From NCBI GenBank assembly GCA_014804565.1, contig JAAUZN010000093.1:1-15638 (forward strand): DNA of 15,638 bases, in the 5' to 3' direction. Position 1 is the stretch's first letter, and each line of letters begins with the position of its first letter. This DNA is from Lachnospiraceae bacterium. Its GTDB lineage: Bacteria; Bacillota; Clostridia; Lachnospirales; Lachnospiraceae. This document shows positions 1-6,360 of this stretch, piece after piece. The notes below the pieces were generated by a model. The model was not told where the DNA came from and did not search any database. It worked only from the letters and a program-made list of their open reading frames with translations. Both the position numbers and the translations under genes were made by a program.

Positions 1-195
1 GGCGGAGAATCTGACAAAAATGCAAGACCACTTAACTATGACTGGGTATTGCAGATACGGCAGCAATGTATTTCCCATGATGTACATTTTGAGTTTCGGC
101 AGTGTGGGACACATTTTATCAAGGACGGAAAAAGCTACACGTTATCTACTCGTGACTTATGCTCTCAAGCGAGAAAAGCAAATATCAACTATTGA
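1..195 (+). CDS. DUF5131 (phage Gp37/Gp68-like) family protein, 3' end only
   Basis: Frame 1 is open from the first base of the window to a TGA at 193-195, giving the last 64 residues of a protein that starts outside the window. The residues GGESDKNARP near the start, then DWVLQIR, FEFRQCGTHF, KDGK and the ending QARKANINY match my memory of the C-terminal part of the DUF5131 family, formerly called phage protein Gp37/Gp68. That family occurs in phages and in many bacterial chromosomes, and its N-terminal part carries cysteines. Its function is unsettled and I assign none. There is no start codon in view, so domain content upstream cannot be judged. Its stop lies inside the end of the convergent AraC-family gene, with 11 bp of tail-to-tail overlap. 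I am fairly sure of the reading frame and family, but not of the role. Confidence 0.75.
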   Translation, partial: GGESDKNARPLNYDWVLQIRQQCISHDVHFEFRQCGTHFIKDGKSYTLSTRDLCSQARKANINY

Positions 196-1162
196 TTTTT
201 TTAACGGGTCTGATATACTTCCAAAACCGTTCCGGATCATGATAAAAATAGAACACCCTGCCTTGCGCAGTGTCAAGACAATAACCGGACGCAGAATAGT
301 CAAAATTTTTCATTGCCTCTTCAATTTTCTGCTCTACATTGCAATTTTGCGCTTGATAATCGAATGGACCGTGTTCAAATACAATATATTCTCCCTCCGG
401 GACATCCATTATCTGCATTTGCTCCGGAACTTCACCGCAATACTCAGCAGGAAGCCGCACACCATAGCTTTCCGCCAGCGGAATACCCCAACTGCAAATT
501 CTGCCTGTGGGTTCGTTAATAAACGCCATAATCTGGCCGCCTCCACTATTTGCTTCGGTACCGCCCATATCGTCCAGCTTTCCCTTTATGCTGTCAAGAA
601 GTCCACAAATTGTTTCACAGTCCTGTCCCGGAATCTTGCTTTGCTTTTGCCAGAAGTCCCAATAGCCGTTACTTTCATAATTTCTGATGTGCAGATACTT
701 GTGTGCTGGTATTGTCACAAAATATACCTTTACTTCACTTTGCGTATTCTCCATACCTATCTCCTCTCCAATACTGATCAAGTAACAATCAAATGGCTTA
801 ATGATAGAGCGAAGAACGACTGGAACGGGATGACTGCGATACTCGCTGGGAGTCATACCATAGGCTTCCTTAAAAGAGCGTGAAAAAGCTTCATGACTGG
901 AAAAACCATAATCCAATGCAATTTCCAAAAAACCCTTTGAACTGTCCCGGACTTCCTTTAGCGCAAAAGCAAGCGTGCGATGCCGCAGGTAGTCGCGAAA
1001 ACACATTCCTGAGATTTCCGTGAATTTACGGGAAATATAAAACTCAGAATAGCCAAATCTTTGAGCGAGGGAAGACAGCGTCAACCGCTCATCCTTGTGA
1101 TTTTTTATGCACTGATCCACCTCTTCTACGATTGCCTGTACCAGACTGTGCCATTCACCCAT
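185..1162 (-). CDS. AraC-family transcriptional regulator with GyrI-like effector-binding domain
   Basis: A 325-residue DNA-binding regulator. Residues about 8-110 form the double helix-turn-helix of the AraC/XylS family: LSSLAQRFGYSEFYISRKF is the first helix pair, and IALDYGFSSHEAFSRSFK with GMTPSEYR is the conserved second half. Residues from about 140 to the end resemble the GyrI-like/AraC effector-binding (SOUL/GyrI) fold, with PAEYCGEVPEQMQIMDVPEGEYIVF-type strands and a final FYFYHDPERFWKYI. Proteins of this layout often sense small cationic or hydrophobic compounds and control a nearby exporter or enzyme, but no such target is adjacent here. The ATG at 1162 has AGGAG 9-10 nt upstream and a sigma-A-like promoter. 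The gene appears more AT-rich than the housekeeping block. It is monocistronic and converges on the DUF5131 gene. Family assignment is firm; the ligand and targets are unknown. Confidence 0.93.
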   Translation of the reverse strand: MGEWHSLVQAIVEEVDQCIKNHKDERLTLSSLAQRFGYSEFYISRKFTEISGMCFRDYLRHRTLAFALKEVRDSSKGFLEIALDYGFSSHEAFSRSFKEAYGMTPSEYRSHPVPVVLRSIIKPFDCYLISIGEEIGMENTQSEVKVYFVTIPAHKYLHIRNYESNGYWDFWQKQSKIPGQDCETICGLLDSIKGKLDDMGGTEANSGGGQIMAFINEPTGRICSWGIPLAESYGVRLPAEYCGEVPEQMQIMDVPEGEYIVFEHGPFDYQAQNCNVEQKIEEAMKNFDYSASGYCLDTAQGRVFYFYHDPERFWKYIRPVKKINS

Positions 1163-1197
1163 CTCTTTTTGCTCCTCATTTTGATTGTCCTATAATA

Positions 1198-1226
1198 GTT
1201 ATACAGGAGCGGGATTAAACTGTCTT
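1198..1226 (-). promoter_or_regulatory. Candidate sigma-A promoter of the AraC-family gene
   Basis: On the minus strand, AAGACA (1226-1221) and TATAAC (1203-1198) are separated by exactly 17 bp. They match the sigma-A hexamers at 4 of 6 and 5 of 6 positions. The -10 lies about 35 nt upstream of the ATG at 1162, leaving a short leader that contains the AGGAG ribosome site. A TATTAT slightly closer to the gene is an alternative -10. Confidence 0.5.
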
Positions 1227-1267
1227 GATTTCATTTGCAAATTTTCTTAAACTCGACGCATCTTTGC

Positions 1268-1299
1268 AAAAAGACACATCCGAACCAGTCGGATATGCC
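1268..1299 (-). terminator. Rho-independent terminator after the DUF1905/C39-like gene
   Basis: Read on the minus strand, arms GGCATATCCGA (1299-1289) and TCGGATGTGTC (1283-1273) pair over 11 positions with two G-U wobbles around a 5-nt loop. A TTTTTGC run follows at once. On the plus strand the same two positions become A-C mismatches, although T's also follow on that side. The stronger hairpin is therefore minus-strand and ends the transcript arriving from 1350. Confidence 0.85.
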
Positions 1300-1349
1300 T
1301 TTTTATTTTCCTCCAATGCGTTTGCCATCATCACTATGACCGACACCGT

Positions 1350-2018
1350 CTATACAATGATCTCCAAATATCCCACCATCTTAGCCTGATCAAATTCTTT
1401 GATCACACCCAGGTTCGGGTCATAGTATTTGCCGTCGTATCCTACCAGATAGTGGCTGTATCTTCCCATACGCTCCATGATGATGCAGCACTTGGGAAGC
1501 TCCACCTCTTTACCGAGCGTATAGACGATCTTGTCCGCATGGCGAAGTCCAAGATACTCCAGGGTGGCGATCATCTTACTCATATTTGCCTGCCACTCCC
1601 TGCACTTCATGATATCACAGGCTTCGTCCAGAGTAGTCCCAGCGATCATGGCGATGCAGGACTGTCCGCACAGGCCGTCCCAGGGCTGCGTCACCAGATC
1701 TACCCCATCCACCTTGCGGATCGGATTCTCCACACTGTAAGGGCTTGTGCCGCCTACATTCACCACATTGCCCACAATCTCTATCGAGATCAGATACTTC
1801 TTGCCAAGCTCCACCTTTGTAAGCGTATCCTGATTGATCGGGATATCATAGTAGCCCTGCCCCTTCGGTAAAAGATCGCAGATAAAACATACATCGTCAA
1901 AGCAGACCCTCACCGGCGCATCTCCCACCTTCTCGCAGACCTCCCACACGTTAAAGGGAACAGCGATAGCATTCTCATTCTCCCGGAACTCCACAGTACC
2001 TTCAAATTCATACTTCAT
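1350..2018 (-). CDS. DUF1905-like domain fused to C39-like cysteine peptidase domain
   Basis: A 222-residue protein without a signal peptide or membrane segment, so probably cytoplasmic. Residues 3-82 resemble the small DUF1905 beta-barrel (FEGTVEF, AIAVPFNVWEV, PVRVCFDDVCF, LLPKGQGYYDIPI, ending in ISIEI). Residues about 108-222 look like a papain-like C39-type peptidase. Gln111 lies six residues before Cys117 in QPWDGLCGQSCIAMIAG, matching the usual Q-x5-C-G-x2-C-hydrophobic pattern, and SHYLVGYDGKYYDPN supplies His189 and Asp200. The full Gln/Cys/His/Asp set is thus present. C39 domains usually cleave leader peptides at double-Gly sites inside ABC exporters; here there is no exporter part, so the substrate is unknown. 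The gene stands 75 nt after the GH25 gene, with an A-rich leader and a weak AAAGG ribosome site, and has its own terminator. Domain calls come from motif reading and the function is open. Confidence 0.7.
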   Translation of the reverse strand: MKYEFEGTVEFRENENAIAVPFNVWEVCEKVGDAPVRVCFDDVCFICDLLPKGQGYYDIPINQDTLTKVELGKKYLISIEIVGNVVNVGGTSPYSVENPIRKVDGVDLVTQPWDGLCGQSCIAMIAGTTLDEACDIMKCREWQANMSKMIATLEYLGLRHADKIVYTLGKEVELPKCCIIMERMGRYSHYLVGYDGKYYDPNLGVIKEFDQAKMVGYLEIIV

Positions 2019-2093
2019 ATCGTAACCCGCCTTTCTTTTTATTTTCTTGGTTTCTCTTATTTTTTCTTATTTTTCCTATTTCGTAGTGCGGCA
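2019..2093 (-). other. A/G-rich leader with small hairpin between GH25 and DUF1905/C39-like genes
   Basis: On the minus strand, the stretch of about 2082-2026 is almost all A and G with few T's and one CC, ahead of the ATG at 2018. A perfect GTAGTG/CACTAC hairpin with a CCG loop (2097-2083) spans the TAG stop of the GH25 gene. It is followed by A's, not T's, so it is not an intrinsic terminator. No convincing promoter was found in this gap, so the downstream gene may be read from the GH25 transcript. Confidence 0.5.
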
Positions 2094-3200
2094 CTACTCA
2101 AAACTGATATTTAAATCTACATCTCCCTTGATGCCGGAGACGCTTCCCTTGTTGGTATACTGCCAGATCTTGAAATCATAAGGGAAATAATATGTCTCGT
2201 CATAGTAGGCAAACCACTTATCATAGTCCTCCAGCTTCTCTATATCCAAAAGCAGCATAAAGGTCTTTAAATTGCCATAGATCATGGGCGTATATCCCGC
2301 CTCTTTGATCTTATCGCAAAAAGCTATGCAGTATCTTGTGCGTTCCTCGCTGGTCAGATCATTGCTTCTTGCGTTTGTGCTGGTCACTGCCTCCACATCT
2401 ATGACTACCGGATATTTGACCCGGTAGGGCGATATGGTTTCCAGCACAAACTCTGCTTCCTCCTCGGCCTCCTCCACACTCATGGCCTGGGTGAAAAAGT
2501 AAACGCCCACATCAATGTCATTTTTCAAGGCACCCCTGATATTGTCCTGAAAGGTCTCATCCTCCATGATCTCGCCTTCGGTGTAGCCGCGGATCCCCAG
2601 ACGGATAAAAGCATATTCCACCTCATCTTCCGCTACTTTTTCCCAGTTGATCTTATCCTGATACCGGGACACATCTATGCCTTTATGGGATATCCGCTCA
2701 CCATCCTCATAGTAGTGCATCACGCCGTCTTCATCCGGCATAAATCCCCTGGGATCATATGTATTCTTAGCAAGCTCCTCCAGGATCGGGAAGAAATAAT
2801 ACCGTCCGGTATCCGCCACCACAACTTCATCCGGGAAGAAATACCGAAGCATATCCGTGGTGCTCTCGCCGGATTCCATAAACCTTTTTAATTGGTCAAG
2901 AAAGGCACTGCTCACCTCTGCATCCGTCTCTTCTCTGGTCTGTGCCACCGCACTCTCCAGCATCGCATCCACCTCGGCCTGACTGTAGGACATTTCCTCC
3001 ACCAGCCGTACCTCCTCCAGCTCATTCATAACCTCCACATTCTCCTGCTGGATCGCCCGATACTGAAACACCGCCACCAGACAGACCGTAACCGCTGTGA
3101 GGGTGACGATGCAAAGGAGGATGGAACCTGCCAAAATGCTGTTCTCACTTCGCCTTCGTTTCTTCTTTTGCCGCTTCCCCTGTAAATGATTCTCCTGCAT
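2094..3200 (-). CDS. Membrane-anchored GH25 family lysozyme (muramidase)
   Basis: A 368-residue cell-wall hydrolase expected to cut the beta-1,4 bond between N-acetylmuramic acid and N-acetylglucosamine outside the membrane. Residues 8-17 are very basic (KKKRRR), followed by a hydrophobic segment at about 21-47 that should act as an uncleaved anchor with the N terminus inside. Residues about 50-110 are Glu-rich and probably coiled coil. The GH25 domain runs from about 172 to the end. KGIDVSRYQ gives Asp176, YPVVIDVEA gives Asp268 and the catalytic Glu270, and KIWQY and GDVDLN (around 345-363) are the usual closing motifs. The start at 3200 has AGGAGAGG just upstream. It lies 11 nt after the YitT gene, so the two are probably co-transcribed. 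The anchor and stalk suggest a resident wall-remodelling enzyme rather than a secreted phage endolysin. Confidence 0.92.
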   Translation of the reverse strand: MQENHLQGKRQKKKRRRSENSILAGSILLCIVTLTAVTVCLVAVFQYRAIQQENVEVMNELEEVRLVEEMSYSQAEVDAMLESAVAQTREETDAEVSSAFLDQLKRFMESGESTTDMLRYFFPDEVVVADTGRYYFFPILEELAKNTYDPRGFMPDEDGVMHYYEDGERISHKGIDVSRYQDKINWEKVAEDEVEYAFIRLGIRGYTEGEIMEDETFQDNIRGALKNDIDVGVYFFTQAMSVEEAEEEAEFVLETISPYRVKYPVVIDVEAVTSTNARSNDLTSEERTRYCIAFCDKIKEAGYTPMIYGNLKTFMLLLDIEKLEDYDKWFAYYDETYYFPYDFKIWQYTNKGSVSGIKGDVDLNISFE

Positions 3201-3211
3201 AGCCTCTCCTT

Positions 3212-4051
3212 TTAGACTCGTTCGCTAAAATAGCTTTTGTACCCTTCTCCAAAAACTTCCGTCGCACTCGTAATGATCATGAATGCATCCGGATCTTCCT
3301 CCCTCACGATCTCCTCCACTCTGGGAGATACCGGCTTTTTCACCACGCACAAGATGACTTTCTTGTTATCTCCACTATATGCGCCCTGCCCATTTATATA
3401 TGTCACGCCGATATCCAGATCTGACAGCAGACGCTCGGCGATCTGTTCCGCATGGGCACTGATGATATACTGCATCTTAGCCTCATCCCGTCCATAGAGT
3501 ACGATATCCATCACCAAAGACGCACAGATAGCGGAAAGCGCAGCATACAGCGCCGCATTTAAATCCCGGAATACAATGCCGGACAGCGTCACCACCAAAG
3601 CATCTGCAATGAAAAAGATCTTCCCCGTCTTCAGATGGGGAAAATGCAGCCGCAGCGCCTTGACCACAATATCCATTCCTCCCGTAGTACCGCCCGCGCG
3701 AAAGATCACACCGATGGAGACCGCAGTGAGCGAACCTCCCACAAGCGCCGCCAGCAAAATATCATCTGTAGCCGCTCCATATACCGACAGCACATTGGTA
3801 AAAAGAGAGATCAGCGCTATGGCATAGATCGTGGACAATGTAAACCGGATCCCAAATTTCCATACGGCAAAAAGAAGGATCGGCACATTGAGCAGCAAGA
3901 TCAATGTACCTGTCGGAAGCGGCAGAAGCCTGCTTAAAATGATGGAAATACCTGTCACGCCGCCCGGCGCCATATTATTCGGATCCGTAAATAGACTGAC
4001 TCCAACGGCATAGCTGAAGGATGCTGCTGTTATAATAGCATACTTTTTCAT
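3212..4051 (-). CDS. YitT family membrane protein (DUF161 + DUF2179)
   Basis: A 279-residue integral membrane protein. The first about 190 residues hold several hydrophobic helices with the family motifs DPNNMAPGGVTG (23-34) and FRAGGTTGGMDI (117-128). The rest, from about 195 with an ending FGEGYKSYF, is the soluble DUF2179 domain, which is thought to bind a small ligand. YitT-family proteins are common in Firmicutes in several paralogues; a transport or sensing role is presumed, but no substrate is established. The ATG at 4051 begins MKKYAIITAASFSYAVGVSLF, so the first residues enter the first helix directly. GGAG lies about 10 nt upstream. The closeness to the GH25 gene (11 nt) suggests an envelope-related unit. 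Family assignment is firm and biochemical function is not known. Confidence 0.92.
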   Translation of the reverse strand: MKKYAIITAASFSYAVGVSLFTDPNNMAPGGVTGISIILSRLLPLPTGTLILLLNVPILLFAVWKFGIRFTLSTIYAIALISLFTNVLSVYGAATDDILLAALVGGSLTAVSIGVIFRAGGTTGGMDIVVKALRLHFPHLKTGKIFFIADALVVTLSGIVFRDLNAALYAALSAICASLVMDIVLYGRDEAKMQYIISAHAEQIAERLLSDLDIGVTYINGQGAYSGDNKKVILCVVKKPVSPRVEEIVREEDPDAFMIITSATEVFGEGYKSYFSERV

Positions 4052-4099
4052 GGATTACGATCTCCACTTTTCTGGTAATTTTTTATCAAGCATCTTCGA

Positions 4100-4145
4100 T
4101 TATCATATCCGCGCCACATCGAAAATATGTACTGCGCGGCGATAA
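4100..4145 (-). other. Long interrupted stem-loop between ilvA and the YitT gene
   Basis: Three nested inverted arms share one axis: TTATC/GATAA (4100-4104 with 4141-4145), CCGCGC/GCGCGG (4109-4114 with 4134-4139) and ACAT/ATGT (4116-4119 with 4127-4130), giving 15 pairs with small bulges and a 7-nt loop. No T-run follows on either strand, so it is not a standard terminator. It sits in the 122-nt gap and may stabilise the 3' end of the ftsY-ilvA message or form part of the yitT leader. Confidence 0.5.
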
Positions 4146-4173
4146 GATCCGCACCCTAAAATTTGAGCGGTCG

Positions 4174-5391
4174 TCAGATGCTCGCCCGCACCAACCTGGG
4201 CTGATAGCCATTCTCCTGCAATGACTTTATGATCTGGTTTTTATGCTCTGTGCCGTAAGCCTCCATGGTGATGGTAAGCTCCACAGCCGCATTTCGGTTA
4301 ATGGACACGAACTGGTTGTGCTCCAGCTTGATCACGTTGCCGTTCTGCTTCGCAATCACATCTGACACCCGCGTCAGCTCACCCGGCTTATCCGGCAGAA
4401 GCACCGACACCGTAAAGATCCGATCCCGCAGCACCAATCCCTGCTGTACCACGGAGGACATGGTGATCACATCCATATTGCCGCCGCTTAAGATAGAAAC
4501 AACCTTTTTATTCTTGACATCCAGCTGCTTTAAAGCCGCCACCGTAAGCAGGCCGGAATTTTCAACCACCATTTTATGGTTCTCCACCATATCCAGGAAG
4601 GCCGCTACCAGCTCCTGATCCTCCACCGTAATGATATCGTCCAGATTCTTGCTCACATAGGGAAAAATCTTCTCACCGGGCGTCTTCACCGCCGTGCCGT
4701 CCGCGATGGTGTTCACCTGATCCATTGTCAGCACTTTCCCCGCCTTGATAGATGCCTGCATACAGTTGGCCCCCGCGGGTTCCACGCCGATGATCTTGAT
4801 CTTGGGATTTAACAGCTTCGCCAATGTGGATACGCCGGTGGCAAGTCCGCCGCCGCCGATGGGCACCAGAATATAATCCACCAGGGGGAGCTCCTTGATG
4901 ATCTCCATGGCGATGGTTCCCTGTCCCGTAGCCACAGCCAGATCGTCAAAGGGATGCACGAAGGTATAACCGTTCTCTTCCGCCAGCTTGACCGCATGCT
5001 CACAGGCCTCGTCGTACACGTTCCCGAAAAGAACCACCTCTGCTCCATAGCTCTTGGTGCGGTTGACCTTGATCAGCGGCGTCGTGGTAGGCATCACGAT
5101 CACCGCCTTCACCCCGTAGCACTTGGCTGCATAAGCCACGCCCTGGGCATGATTTCCGGCGGAGGCTGTGATCAATCCTCTGGCCCGTTCCTCCTCCGTC
5201 AAGGTGCTGATCTTATAGTATGCGCCACGCAGCTTGTAGGCGCCTGTCAGCTGCATGTTCTCCGGCTTCAAATAAACCTTGTTCCCGGTCTGTGCGCTGA
5301 AATAATCACTGTACACCAGCTTCGTCTCGGAGGCTACCTCCTTCACGATCTCATAGGCTTCCTCGAATTTATCTAACGACAACTCATTCAT
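4174..5391 (-). CDS. ilvA: Threonine ammonia-lyase, single C-terminal ACT domain form
   Basis: A PLP enzyme converting L-threonine to 2-oxobutanoate and ammonia, the first step toward isoleucine or, in a degradative role, toward propionate. Counting from the ATG at 5391 it has 405 residues. Lys53 in the GAYKLRGA motif should bind PLP, SAGNHAQGVA (77-86) is the substrate loop, and the glycine loop IGGGGLATG (178-186) holds the cofactor phosphate. An ACT domain covers about 325-403 (IFTVSVLLPDKPGELTRV), the usual place for allosteric amino-acid control. An upstream in-frame extension to 5442 lies inside ftsY and is unlikely to be used: GGGAGGAG sits just ahead of 5391. The ATG lies 8 nt inside the end of ftsY, so translation is probably coupled. 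Biosynthetic (ilvA) and catabolic (tdcB) versions of this medium-length form cannot be told apart from sequence alone. Confidence 0.93.
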   Translation of the reverse strand: MNELSLDKFEEAYEIVKEVASETKLVYSDYFSAQTGNKVYLKPENMQLTGAYKLRGAYYKISTLTEEERARGLITASAGNHAQGVAYAAKCYGVKAVIVMPTTTPLIKVNRTKSYGAEVVLFGNVYDEACEHAVKLAEENGYTFVHPFDDLAVATGQGTIAMEIIKELPLVDYILVPIGGGGLATGVSTLAKLLNPKIKIIGVEPAGANCMQASIKAGKVLTMDQVNTIADGTAVKTPGEKIFPYVSKNLDDIITVEDQELVAAFLDMVENHKMVVENSGLLTVAALKQLDVKNKKVVSILSGGNMDVITMSSVVQQGLVLRDRIFTVSVLLPDKPGELTRVSDVIAKQNGNVIKLEHNQFVSINRNAAVELTITMEAYGTEHKNQIIKSLQENGYQPRLVRASI

Positions 5392-6331
5392 CCTCATTCT
5401 CCTCCCGCACATCAAAGAGTGCATCCACAAACTGTCCCGCATCGAATTTCTGCAGATCCTCTAATTTTTCACCCACACCAATGTATTTCACGGGAAGCTG
5501 CAGTTCTGACTGGATCGCCACTGCGATACCGCCCTTTGCCGTTCCGTCAAGCTTGGTCAGGATAATGCCGGTCGCATCCGTCACCTCGCTGAACTCTCTC
5601 GCCTGCTGCAAGGCGTTCTGTCCTGTAGTACCGTCTAAGACGATCAGATTCTCACGGTGAGCGTTCGGGAACTCCTTCCCGACGATCCGGTCGATCTTCT
5701 TCAGCTCTTCCATCAGATTCTTTTTATTGTGCAGGCGTCCTGCCGTATCACACAAAAGCACATCCGCATTGCGCGCTTTCGCCGCGTGGAGCGCATCATA
5801 GATCACGCTGGCCGGATCTGCGCCTTCCACACCGCCGATGATATCCACCCCGGCGCGTCCGGCCCACTCGGTAAGCTGCTCGCCTGCCGCCGCCCGAAAG
5901 GTATCCGCCGCCGCGATCAGCACCTTCCGCCCCTGACTCTTGAGCTGCCCGGCAAGCTTTCCCACCGTGGTGGTCTTTCCCACACCGTTGACGCCGATCA
6001 CCAGCACTACGGACTGCTCTTTTTCAAAATCGTAAGCAGTCTCCCCGATCTGCATCTGCTCCTTGATGTTTTCGATCAGATACTCCTTACACGCCGCAGG
6101 CTCCTTGATATGATTCTCTTTCACCTGACTCTTTAATTTTTCCAGGATCTCCTCGGTGGCTTTCACACCGATATCCCCCATGATCAGGATCTCCTCAAGC
6201 TCCTCGTAGAACTCATCGTCAATATTGGAAAAGCCGCCAAACACAGAATCCATACTGTGTACTATATTATCTCTGGTCTTAGTGAGTCCTTCCTTCAGTC
6301 TGCCGAAGAACCCTTTCTTTTCTTCTCCCAT
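5384..6331 (-). CDS. ftsY: Signal recognition particle receptor FtsY
   Basis: The membrane-associated GTPase that receives SRP-ribosome complexes and hands nascent membrane proteins to the translocon. From the ATG at 6331 it has 315 residues, with only a short N-terminal region (MGEEKKGFFGRLKEGL) in place of the long acidic A domain of E. coli. The N domain helices run to about 100. The G domain follows: GVNGVGKTTT (113-122), DTFRAAAGEQL (143-153), DTAGR (195-199) and TKLDGTAKGG (259-268), all intact. A possible TTG start at 6349 would add six residues, but the ATG has GAGGGAG 4 nt before it and fits the family better. It starts 29 nt after smc. In many Firmicutes ylxM-ffh follow ftsY; here ilvA overlaps its end instead. 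Confidence 0.97.
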   Translation of the reverse strand: MGEEKKGFFGRLKEGLTKTRDNIVHSMDSVFGGFSNIDDEFYEELEEILIMGDIGVKATEEILEKLKSQVKENHIKEPAACKEYLIENIKEQMQIGETAYDFEKEQSVVLVIGVNGVGKTTTVGKLAGQLKSQGRKVLIAAADTFRAAAGEQLTEWAGRAGVDIIGGVEGADPASVIYDALHAAKARNADVLLCDTAGRLHNKKNLMEELKKIDRIVGKEFPNAHRENLIVLDGTTGQNALQQAREFSEVTDATGIILTKLDGTAKGGIAVAIQSELQLPVKYIGVGEKLEDLQKFDAGQFVDALFDVREENEDE

Positions 6332-6360
6332 ACTGCTCCCTCTTTCCAATCATGTTCCCA

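Noticed and set aside
20..883. Long plus-strand open frame of 287 codons
   Set aside because: It is antisense to the AraC-family gene, has no family resemblance and no ribosome site. The true plus-strand gene at its left end uses another frame (1-195).
2083..2097. GTAGTG/CACTAC hairpin as a terminator for the GH25 gene
   Set aside because: It is followed by A's on the coding strand and by no T-run on the other, so intrinsic termination is not supported.
5392..5442. N-terminal extension of threonine ammonia-lyase by 17 residues
   Set aside because: It lies wholly inside ftsY, has no family match, and a strong ribosome site points to the ATG at 5391.
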